Shown here: positions 34,962 to 42,823 of the stretch, piece after piece | Position numbering within the stretch: position 1 is the first letter of the stretch | How the letters are laid out: the number at the start of each line of letters is the position of its first letter | Source of the DNA: Pelotomaculum isophthalicicum JI | Lineage (GTDB): Bacteria; Bacillota; Desulfotomaculia; Desulfotomaculales; Pelotomaculaceae | Assembly: GCF_029478095.1 (NCBI RefSeq) | Contig: NZ_JAKOAV010000003.1 | Location: forward strand, 94,324-158,323 | Direction of reading: 5' to 3' | Length of the DNA: 64,000 nucleotides | Program-made: the position numbers and the translations under genes | Notes under the pieces: generated by a model | What the model was told of the DNA's origin: nothing | Database searches by the model: none | The model's input: the letters and a program-made list of their open reading frames with translations, nothing else

Positions 34962-35810
34962 TTACTCATCTTTTTTTTCTTCAATAGTATTGACTGCTTC
35001 ATACATATCCTCATGATGATGCACTTCGTCGCGTCTCTTTGTATAGAAATTCAAAGCCGTCAGGATGGCGCCCCAACCGACAAAGATATATGGCGTCCAT
35101 TTAAGCACATTCCAGGTATAAGATGGAATAGACTTCTCGGAGACAGGTTTTCCGTATGCCGTGGTTTTTAAGCCGATTTCATCAAAAGGCACATCAGAAA
35201 TATAAAGCCAGGATGTTCCGCCATACTCTTTTTCACCGTATACCCGTTTGATATAGTTGGGATTACTGTTAATTCTCTGCCATGCCTCTTTAAGCAACTC
35301 TTCTCTTTCACCATATTTCAAGGTGCCAGTCGGGCAAGCGGTCACGCAGGCAGGTTTTAATCCTTCCTCTTTCATGCGGTCATAACAAAACCGGCACTTT
35401 TGCACATAAGGAAGAGATTTATCCCATTGAAAAGAAGGTACTCCAAACGGGCAGGCAACCATACAGTAACGGCAACCTACACAATAATCCTGATTTAATT
35501 CGGTTGGCTTATAGATTACCGCGCCTTCTTTGGTTTTGACGAATGAGTGGGTGAAGCACGCCGACTCACACGCGGGTTCATCACAGTGCATGCATTGTCT
35601 TTTTACAAAACGCCATTTAACTTGATCGCCCTGTTCGATTAAATGGTAGTTCACTACAGTCCAGTTGTATGCGTCCGTTTTGCCAGGGGCGTCCCAGTTA
35701 TTCGTAAATTCGGTTTTAGTGGCCGGTAAGTCGTTCCACGTTTTGCAGGCAACCATACAACTCCGGCAACCGATGCATCTGGAAACGTCCACCAATACAC
35801 CCTTTGACAT
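34962..35810 (-). CDS. fdhB: Formate dehydrogenase iron-sulfur (beta) subunit
   Basis: 282 aa. Four clusters' worth of cysteines: RCIGCRSCMVACKTW, QCMHCDEPACESACF, DYCVGCRYCMVACPFG and KCRFCYDRMKEEG...CVTACPTG. A single C-terminal membrane helix (TPYIFVGWGAILTALNFY) anchors it, as in FdnH/FdoH. Start ATG 35810 after GGAGGTG; GTG 35816 is also in frame. The protein has no Tat or Sec signal of its own, so it probably crosses the membrane bound to the Tat-exported alpha subunit. Confidence 0.94.
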   Translation of the reverse strand: MSKGVLVDVSRCIGCRSCMVACKTWNDLPATKTEFTNNWDAPGKTDAYNWTVVNYHLIEQGDQVKWRFVKRQCMHCDEPACESACFTHSFVKTKEGAVIYKPTELNQDYCVGCRYCMVACPFGVPSFQWDKSLPYVQKCRFCYDRMKEEGLKPACVTACPTGTLKYGEREELLKEAWQRINSNPNYIKRVYGEKEYGGTSWLYISDVPFDEIGLKTTAYGKPVSEKSIPSYTWNVLKWTPYIFVGWGAILTALNFYTKRRDEVHHHEDMYEAVNTIEEKKDE

Positions 35811-35861
35811 CCTCACACCTCCAGTTTCTACTAAGAATTAAGGCTTAGTGTATTTGTATTA

Positions 35862-38800
35862 TTAAACAGCGCTCTTTGTTATATTGCAGAGAAAAGCTTT
35901 ATACTCTGGAATCATTGTGTTGGCGTCACCGACACAGGGGGTTAAATCGTTCGCCGTGCTGCCGGGAGCTAGTCCTTGATAACCCCAGTGCCATGGCAAC
36001 CCAATAACTTCCACTTCTTTACCGTTAACTTTCAGCGGTTTTAGAATAGGCATAACATTTACCTTGCACTTGATTTCACCGCGGGCCGTACTGACCGATA
36101 CTATATCACCGGGTTTAACCCCTATCTTGCTTGCCAGATTCTTTGAAACTGTGGCAAACATTTCCGGCATCAGCTCGGCAAGCATCGGGCAGTTCCTGGT
36201 TACCGCACCGCTCTGATAATGTTCGACCATACGGTGGGTAGTGCCTATATACGGGAATTCCTGGCTGGCAGTTTGCGCCAGCTTGGAAAAGTCTCCTTTA
36301 TACCTTGTGGCGACCGGGTTGTTTTGTTGCTTACTCATAATATTTGTTACCGGACTTTCTACCGGTTCATAGTGTTCAGGCATAGGCCCGTCCTTCATGC
36401 CGGTAGGAGCGAACAACCGCCCCGATCCCTCAGTGTTCATGATAAAGGAGTTGACCGCCGATTTATCGGGTGGTATAACAGCACCCGTAGCGGCGTCCTT
36501 TATGCCGAAATCAGGCACGTCGTTATTGACCCAGCTGGCGCCGTCCCAGGACACCAGCATTCTTTTCGGATCCCAGGGCTTTCCTGCCGGGTCGGCTGAA
36601 CAGCGGTTGTACACAATACGACGGTTAACCGGCCAGGCAAAAGACCATTTGGAGAATAGGCCGAGACCGGTTTTATCTTCCCGGCTGCGTCTTTGACAGG
36701 CAGGTACTTTCAACACCGGGTCAACATACATGTAGCCTGTGAAGACCCAGACACCGCAGGCTGTTGAACCGTCATCCTTAAGGTTGGCGAAAGAATCAAG
36801 GACGTTGCCGTTTGCCACAACATAACCGTTCATTTCTTTCGCTATCTTCATAATATCCGGTTCGTCATGTCCATGCATATCGTAGTCCCAGACCATGTTT
36901 GTGATGGGGTCGGGGAACTTGCCGCCGGACTGGTATTCTTTATAAACAGCGCTTCTGATAGCATTCGCTATCCATAGGTCGCTCTTAGCTTGTCCGGGCG
37001 GTTCCACAGCTTTCCATCGCCATTGGATCCAGCGCGAACTGTTGGCCACCGTTCCTTCTTTTTCGTAAGAAAAAGCTGTTGGCAGCAGAAATACTTCTGT
37101 ATTGATATCGGCGGGGTTTGCGCCGGGACGCTTCCAGAAGGAGGCCGTTTCAGTTTCAAATAAGTCGACAGCAACCATCCAGTCCAGTTTTTCCATAGCC
37201 TTGCGGGATGCTGAAGCCAGTGGCCCGCCAACTGCCGGGTTTTGTCCCCAGGCAAAGAACCCTTTGATTTTCCCTTCCGACATTGCCTGGAAAATAGCCA
37301 TGTGCGAGTGGTCTTTTCCGGTATGCTTGGGCAGGTAATCGTAGCAGAAATCATTTTCTTTAGTGGCCTTATCCCCGTACCATGCCTTTAACATGCTGAT
37401 AAAGAATTTCGGCCTGTTGGTCCAGAAACTTGTTTTGGGTGTTTCCTTTTCCAGGTAATCTTTAAGAGTCGGGTGAGTTGTCGCGCTAGCAGCGTTTAGA
37501 TAACCGGGATAGTTACCGTAGAGCATGCCCATGTCGGTAGATCCCTGAACATTTGATTCGCCCCGCTGCGCGTTGACTCCGCCGCCGGCGATGCCGATGT
37601 TGCCCAGCAACAGTTGTAGCATGGCGGTTGCCCGCACATTTTGTCCGCCGTAAGTATGTTGGGTTATGCCCATGGCGTAAATTAAATTGCCGGCTTTGTC
37701 AGGTTTACCTGTTGAACAGTAAAGCTCACAAACCTGTTTGTAAGTATCTTCGGGAGTACCGGTAATATTGCAAACTGTTTTTATGTCATAGCGAGAAACA
37801 TGTTTTTTGAGGATTTGGAAGACGCAGTTCGGATCCTGTAAAGTGGGATCTTTCCTGATGTTATCCCCGTCCATTTGATATTGCCATTTGCTTGTATCGT
37901 AGCTGAATTTCCCGTCTTTTTCCGTTAAGCCGGAAAAAACTCCATCGGCAAAACTATACTCGGGGTTAACTAAAAATGAGGCGTTAGTGTAGTTCACTAC
38001 ATAATCTTGGAAGTAAAGGTTGTTTTCAATAGCATAGTTCATCATGCCGTAAAGAAAAGCTATATCAGTCCCAGGCCGTATTGGGGCGTGAATGTTTGCC
38101 TTGGTTGCTGTTTTCGTGAACCTGGGGTCAACAACAATGACTTTGGCGCCTCTTTTTTCCACAGCCATACCCATAAAGCGCATGACCTGTGGGTGGTTTT
38201 CAGCGGGGTTGGCCCCGATGATTAAAAACACATCTGTGTTTCTGTAGTCAGTGAAACTGTTGGTCATTACTCCCCTGCCGAACGTATTGGCCAGACCGGC
38301 CACGGTGGAGGAGTGTCAGAGACGGGCATGGTGGTCTAGGTTGACGACCCCCAGCGAGCGCAAGAACTTATGCATGATGTAGTTTTCTTCATTGTCACAA
38401 GACGCGCTGCCCAGGTGGGCAATTGCCTGGGTACGGTTTACCGTGACCCCGTTTTCGTCTTTGACTTCAAAGCTTTCATCACGGGTTTTCTTGACCCTCT
38501 TGGCTATTTCCGTGAGAGCCCAATCCCAGTCTTTCTTTACCCATTCCTTACTTCCCGGAGCGCGGTAAAGCACATCCGTGATCCGCCGGTCATTTAATTT
38601 GCGCCGGCGATTGTTGTCCACAATGGTATTGGCGTCACCAAGAGCAATACCTTTACAACACATGGAACCTTCGTTGTTTGGGTTGTCCGGGTCACCTTCA
38701 ATGTTTATTACCTTGTCACCTTCTGAATAAACAATAAGACCGCAACCACAGCCGCAAAAAGCGCAAACAGAAGCCGTTTCCTTTGCCTTTCTTATTTTTA

Positions 38801-38942
38801 GCGGCCCCGGATCAAAAGTGGGTCGGTTGCCTTCAGCAGTGCTAGCCATTGCCGGAACGGCGTTTATCCCTTCAAACAGGGCTGTTCCAGCTGTACCTAG
38901 TCCAAAAATTTTTAAGAAATCACGGCGACTAAGTTTATCCAT
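35862..38942 (-). CDS. fdhA: Selenocysteine-containing formate dehydrogenase alpha subunit (Tat-exported)
   Basis: One gene read through an in-frame UGA at 38318-38316; 1026 aa with selenocysteine at residue 209. ATG 38942 after GGGGGGA. The start MDKLSRRDFLKIFGLG is a Tat signal (RR at 6-7). Then a 4Fe-4S site (C60, C63, C67, C96) and molybdopterin/tungstopterin-bis-MGD domains: HARL-U-HSSTVAGLANTFG around Sec, IIGANPAENHP, VDPRFTKTA, and C-terminal SVSTARGEIKCKV. The flanks of the UGA match the FdnG/FdhF active site, so it is not a nonsense mutation. Oxidises formate outside the membrane. Followed by fdhB and an NrfD-type subunit; tatA, tatC and fdhE precede it. Confidence 0.95.
38285..38318 (-). 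promoter_or_regulatory. Bacterial SECIS element in fdhA
   Basis: Immediately after the UGA the mRNA can fold a short stem UGGCC/GGCCA (38302-38298 with 38292-38288) closed by the loop GGUCU, the same apical loop as in E. coli fdhF. The loop begins 21 nt after the U of UGA. It would be bound by SelB. Confidence 0.85.
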
Positions 38943-39129
38943 TGGAATACCTAATCCCCCCCTTACGTAAAATTGAAAAAATAACCTCTCCTTCTTAAAA
39001 AACAACTAGCAGACTAACTAAACAAACCGGCTAACCATAGAAAAATTGGTTGCAACTCCCACCTCTCTTTCAAGGGGCAACAAACATACATTTAGGAATT
39101 TATGTATTTTTAAGTTACCACAGCTTTGT

Positions 39130-39888
39130 TTATATGATCTCAGCAAGTTGTTGCCGCTGCTTTTTCCGGGCAATACCCCGCTCAACTAAGCGCACAATTA
39201 TTGCGCTCAATTCAAAAAGCAAGTACATTGGGCCGCTCACGATCAAGCAAGTTATTATATCTGGTGTTGGAGTTATTACAGCTGCCAGAATCACGATGGC
39301 CAGTATTGCGTAACGGCGGTTTTTGGCTAAGAATCTGTATTTAATTAGCTCCATCTTGGCTAAGAAATAGCTTATTAAAGGAAACTCAAAAATAACACCA
39401 AATGGTAATAAAAAGCCAATAGTAAAAGAAATATACTTGTCGATGGTCAGCATCGGAGCCATTTCAGGTCCGGCGAATTGCAGCAAAAAAGTGACGCCTA
39501 AGCGGTATACGCCCCAAAACCCAAAAGCTACACCAGCGACAAAACTAATAAATGAAATTAAAACAAAGAGGGTAAAATATACCCTCTCATTTTTTTTGAG
39601 AGCGGGGATGATAAAACTCCAGACCTGCCATAAAATAACTGGCAAAGAGGCCAGAAAACCAATAAAAAAAGACATTTTTATCTTGACAAAAATAGCTTCA
39701 GTTACCCCGGTAAAATAAACTTTCTGTCCCACGTTAGTCAATGGTTCCAGCAATACCGACAGAAACCGGTCACAAAAAAAATAAGCGACCACAGCTAGTA
39801 CAGTTGTGCTAATAATAGAAATAATTAAAACCCGACGTAATTCTTCCAAGTGTTCCAACATAGGCATTTCGTCGGTTTTTTTAGCCAC
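39130..39888 (-). CDS. tatC: Twin-arginine translocase TatC
   Basis: 252 aa, six membrane helices. Signature residues: HLEELRRVLI at the start (the E of the RR-binding site), PALKKNERVYF after the second helix, and FGVIFEFPLISYFLA, then ILAAVITPTPDIIT. It is the main receptor of the Tat pathway. GTG 39888 after GGGGGAAAATAAA. Co-transcribed with tatA upstream and the Tat substrate fdhA downstream. Confidence 0.95.
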   Translation of the reverse strand: MAKKTDEMPMLEHLEELRRVLIISIISTTVLAVVAYFFCDRFLSVLLEPLTNVGQKVYFTGVTEAIFVKIKMSFFIGFLASLPVILWQVWSFIIPALKKNERVYFTLFVLISFISFVAGVAFGFWGVYRLGVTFLLQFAGPEMAPMLTIDKYISFTIGFLLPFGVIFEFPLISYFLAKMELIKYRFLAKNRRYAILAIVILAAVITPTPDIITCLIVSGPMYLLFELSAIIVRLVERGIARKKQRQQLAEII

Positions 39889-39917
39889 TTTATTTTCCCC
39901 CGCTTATGTTACTGTTC

Positions 39918-40130
39918 TTAACTTTTCACCGCTTTAACAGCCTGTTGTCCTTCTTGTTCCGCCATTGCTTTGGCTGATCCCGCCTCATCCATGATCTCAT
40001 TTGATGAACGTCTAAATTCTTTGATGGTTTTGCCCACAGCCTTGCCCAGTTCCGGTAGTTTACCGGGTCCAAAAATAATAAGAGTCACGGCTAAAACTAA
40101 AATTAACTCCGGTGCTCCAATGTGCGGCAT
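39918..40130 (-). CDS. tatA: Twin-arginine translocase TatA
   Basis: 70 aa, one membrane helix (LILVLAVTLIIFG), the FGPGKLPELGKAVGKTIKEFRR hinge and amphipathic helix, then a short acidic/Ala tail. ATG 40130 after AAAGGAGGTC; an earlier in-frame ATG at 40151 overlaps that site. Second TatA in the window (first at 33355), this one in the formate dehydrogenase operon. Confidence 0.94.
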   Translation of the reverse strand: MPHIGAPELILVLAVTLIIFGPGKLPELGKAVGKTIKEFRRSSNEIMDEAGSAKAMAEQEGQQAVKAVKS

Positions 40131-40218
40131 TATTAATGACCTCCTTTCCATGTCTATATTGTGTATACGACATAAATAGCTGAAAATCCTGCTGGATAAT
40201 ATTATTTTTCATAGTCTC

Positions 40219-41031
40219 TCAAAGGTTTGCCGGTGGTTGATCGAGTTGTTTGTTGAAGTAGCCTTCACTGACAGCCAGCAAATCAAGACCAATTGTATTA
40301 ATATCTTCCCAAAATAAATTAACCGGTTCTTCCCCTGCTTTTTTCTCGTCAATGGTTTTGATATAACCACGGCATTCTTCACATATATATAGCCTGTATT
40401 TGTCCATTCCTTCAACAGTAATGAATTGAGATTCGTTGCTGTTACAGAATGGGCAACCCAGACGCTGAAAACGCCATTTTATTTCACAAAATCCACAATA
40501 CAAATATCGCCCGCCACTTTCTTTTTCAAGCAAAGCAAAATTAGGGCGACCTCCGCATACCGGGCAGTTTCCTTTATACCAATGTTCAAGGTCACATAAG
40601 GGCAACACCTTTTCCACGTACTGCCGCATAAATAATTTAACAGTATGATTGAGTAATAAACCGAATGTATCGGCTGGAAGGTCTTGTTGAAGATTTGCCA
40701 GCAGGTTAATCCCCGGGATAAACGCTTTTGCTACAAATGATTCTTGATCGGCAGGATCAACCGGCAGCGCGGACTCTATTTGAACGATCTCCGATACTGT
40801 GTTAGGATGTGTTTTTTTGATTAAACCAGCGACCTGGCGCAAGATGTTAAAAAAAACAATAGTATTTACTCGTGGAGGGTAAATATTGATTAGAGGGCTG
40901 GTATTCTTATGTAAATTATTCAAGGATTCAGAGGAGGCTGAAGTAAAAGTAACGGCGTTTTCCGGTAGTGAAATCAGATCTAATTCTCTGTAAAAATCTA
41001 CTAACATTTGTTGGATAAAATTGTTTTCCAT
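40219..41031 (-). CDS. fdhE: FdhE-like formate dehydrogenase accessory protein
   Basis: 270 aa. The C-terminal half has four CxxC pairs in the FdhE order: CPVCGGRP, YLYCGFCEIKW, LGCPFCNSNE and YICEECRGYI, a double rubredoxin-like iron site. The N-terminal half is helical. FdhE is needed to mature Tat-exported formate dehydrogenases and prevents early export. ATG 41031 has only a weak site (GCGAGA). First gene of the operon, under the promoter at 41073-41101. Confidence 0.9.
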   Translation of the reverse strand: MENNFIQQMLVDFYRELDLISLPENAVTFTSASSESLNNLHKNTSPLINIYPPRVNTIVFFNILRQVAGLIKKTHPNTVSEIVQIESALPVDPADQESFVAKAFIPGINLLANLQQDLPADTFGLLLNHTVKLFMRQYVEKVLPLCDLEHWYKGNCPVCGGRPNFALLEKESGGRYLYCGFCEIKWRFQRLGCPFCNSNESQFITVEGMDKYRLYICEECRGYIKTIDEKKAGEEPVNLFWEDINTIGLDLLAVSEGYFNKQLDQPPANL

Positions 41032-41072
41032 AAATATCTCGCTTTCAGTGTTTTTTGACTGAATTCTTTTTA

Positions 41073-41101
41073 ATTCTATTTATTTTGTTGTAAACTGTCA
41101 A
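41073..41101 (-). promoter_or_regulatory. Sigma-A promoter of the formate dehydrogenase operon
   Basis: On the minus strand: TTGACA (41101-41096), 17-bp spacer, TAGAAT (41078-41073). A near-consensus promoter that would start transcription some 35 bp before fdhE. Confidence 0.82.
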
Positions 41102-41249
41102 GAAAATTCCCTTACGAGACTAATAAACGTTAAATCATATATAATGATCCGGTTACAATATGTATTCATATATTATTTGAATATTTTAAAGCAGCCAGGT
41201 AAAGATATTAATGATAGAAATTGTCAATTAAATTTTGGGGGGTTAAATA

Positions 41250-41447
41250 ATGCTTTCTTATCGCACCATAGCCGGAATCGGAGCAGCTACACTGGCGTTA
41301 TTAGCTCTATCCAGGGCTAATAAACATTTGCGCAATAGGACCTGTATTTCCGCGGAAAACTATGCGAGAAAAACGGCGGGACGTGTGGAAGGAATCATTC
41401 GCAGGCGTACATTAAAGAACTTAAGTGTAACGAATGATGTTATTTAA
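41250..41447 (+). CDS. Small basic protein with N-terminal hydrophobic helix
   Basis: 65 aa, not recognised. ATG 41250 after GGGGGG (41238-41243). A weakly hydrophobic N-terminal helix (IAGIGAATLALLALSRA) is followed by a basic C-terminal half (RKTAGRVEGIIRRRTLKNL). Terminator directly downstream at 41500. Single-gene unit divergent from the formate dehydrogenase operon. Function unknown. Confidence 0.6.
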   Translation: MLSYRTIAGIGAATLALLALSRANKHLRNRTCISAENYARKTAGRVEGIIRRRTLKNLSVTNDVI

Positions 41448-41499
41448 GATTATTCACGCGGTTGTGTAACCGGGCTAACAGAGAACTAATTGGGGTTGT

Positions 41500-41534
41500 A
41501 ACAAAATACGCCACTTAAAGTGGCTTATTTTGTT
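41500..41534. terminator. Bidirectional intrinsic terminator
   Basis: AACAAAATA/TATTTTGTT outer stem and GCCACTT/AAGTGGC inner stem, nearly perfect over 17 bp with U-rich 3' arm. Confidence 0.85.
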
Positions 41535-41567
41535 GTATAATATTAAGGTGGGCAACTACTTTGGGGT

Positions 41568-41655
41568 TAGTATTCAGTAGTCAGTATTCAGTAGCCAGAA
41601 TGAGAGAACGGTTTATTGTCCCGAGTATCCTAAATTATAACTACTGAATTCTGAA
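41568..41655. repeat. Dispersed intergenic inverted repeat, copy 3
   Basis: Left arm TAGTATTCAGTAGTCAGTAT continuing TCAGTAGC, core CAGAATGAGAGAACGGTTTA, right arm CTACTGAATTCTGAA. Lies directly upstream of the DUF456 gene. Confidence 0.82.
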
Positions 41656-41702
41656 AGCATGAATAGTAACAGGGTAAGCGTTATAGGGAGGATAATTTAA
41701 CT

Positions 41703-42182
41703 ATGTCTTTGGTTGGAATAGTGATAGCAGTTGTTTTTTTTACTGCCGGGATCATCGGTACCATAATGCCTGTTTTACCCGGAGCGCCATTAATTTGGTT
41801 GGGGATGTTGATATACGGTATTTTTGTTAAGTTTAACAACATGTCGTGGCTCTTCTTCGCTGGTCAAGGGTTGGTTGTGGCACTAGTTTTTTTAATCGAT
41901 TACTTAGCCGGTGTATGGGGTGTAAAAAGATATGGAGGATCGAAAGCAGCGGTTTGGGGAAGTGTCATCGGCGGTATTTTAGGTATATTGCTGCTGGGCC
42001 CGTTTGGACTAATCTTCGGTCCATTTATTGGTGCGGTAGCAGGGGAACTATATCGTAAAAGTGACCTGAATAAAGCTTTCCAGGTCGGGATCGGCACTTT
42101 AATTGGATTTCTGGGAGGAACCATTTTAAAACTGGCGGTGGAAGTGTTAATGATAATATGGTTCTTTACCGTTATATATTGA
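41703..42182 (+). CDS. DUF456 family membrane protein
   Basis: 159 aa, glycine-rich, with about four to five membrane helices. Family marks: GTIMPVLPGAPLIWLGMLIYG, then VWGVKRYGGSKAAVWGSVIGGILG and FGPFIGAVAGELY. Function unknown for the family. ATG 41703 after GGGAGGAT. Flanked on both sides by copies of the dispersed inverted repeat, so probably transcribed alone. Confidence 0.88.
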   Translation: MSLVGIVIAVVFFTAGIIGTIMPVLPGAPLIWLGMLIYGIFVKFNNMSWLFFAGQGLVVALVFLIDYLAGVWGVKRYGGSKAAVWGSVIGGILGILLLGPFGLIFGPFIGAVAGELYRKSDLNKAFQVGIGTLIGFLGGTILKLAVEVLMIIWFFTVIY

Positions 42183-42183
42183 T

Positions 42184-42272
42184 CTCAGGAGTTAGGAGTC
42201 AGTATGAGAGAATTAGAGAATGGTTTATTGTCTGGAAATATTCTGGATTCTAACTGCTGAATTCTGAATACC
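42184..42272. repeat. Dispersed intergenic inverted repeat, copy 4
   Basis: Left arm CTCAGGAGTTAGGAGTCAGT, core CAGTATGAGAGAATTAGAGAA then TGGTTTA, right arm GGATTCTAACTGCTGAATTC continuing TGAA. More degenerate than copies 1-3. It begins one base after the DUF456 stop. Confidence 0.8.
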
Positions 42273-42312
42273 TTAATAGTAATAATAAATATAGTTTGGG
42301 GGAAGAGTGGCA

Positions 42313-42771
42313 ATGAATTCTGGTAAGGATTACAAAGACAATGCGACTGTGCGGGTGGAGTTTACCGTTCGCTGGGGTGACTGCGATGCTGCCGGGATAA
42401 CTTATTACGCGAAGTATTTTGATTGGTTTACGGACGGTCGTATAGCTTTTTTAGAAAAAGCGGGATTGCCCTATATGGCCACCTTTCATAACCATGGCAT
42501 CGAATTGGTGGTTATTGACGCGTTCTGCCGTTATAGATTATCGTTGCGGCCTGTGGAAAAAGTATTCCTTGAAACTAGCGTAGCTTCATTAACCCGGACC
42601 AGGATTACTTTTACTTACCGCATTTTGAAAGAAGACAACACCGTCGCGGCTGAAGGAAGCACAAACCACGCTTTTGTGGATGAACGGGGCAAGCCGTTTA
42701 ATTTAGCAAAGAAGTATCCTGAATTGTGGGACGAACTATACCGTACTTTAGGTGAGGGGGGTGGTATATAG
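42313..42771 (+). CDS. Acyl-CoA thioesterase (YbgC/4-hydroxybenzoyl-CoA thioesterase family)
   Basis: About 152 aa hot-dog fold. FTVRWGDCDAAGITYYAKYFDWF has the catalytic Asp of the D-x-x-G family pattern; SLRPVEKVFLETSV and ITFTYRI follow. It probably frees acids from CoA esters; substrate unknown but the next gene makes acyl-CoA, so the pair may act on the same acid. ATG 42313 after GGAAGAG; GTG 42307 also possible. Confidence 0.88.
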   Translation: MNSGKDYKDNATVRVEFTVRWGDCDAAGITYYAKYFDWFTDGRIAFLEKAGLPYMATFHNHGIELVVIDAFCRYRLSLRPVEKVFLETSVASLTRTRITFTYRILKEDNTVAAEGSTNHAFVDERGKPFNLAKKYPELWDELYRTLGEGGGI

Positions 42772-42823
42772 AATTATCAGCATGGGACCAAAGTATGGGG
42801 TTATTGTGCAGGGAGGGAGTTTA

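Noticed and set aside
38316..38318. UGA in fdhA as a nonsense mutation making two broken genes
   Set aside because: Both sides are in the same frame, the flanks match the selenocysteine active site, and a SECIS-like hairpin follows.
5433..42272. CRISPR array as explanation for the TCAGNAGTCAG repeats
   Set aside because: Copies are kilobases apart, palindromic as whole units, with no regular spacers and no cas genes.
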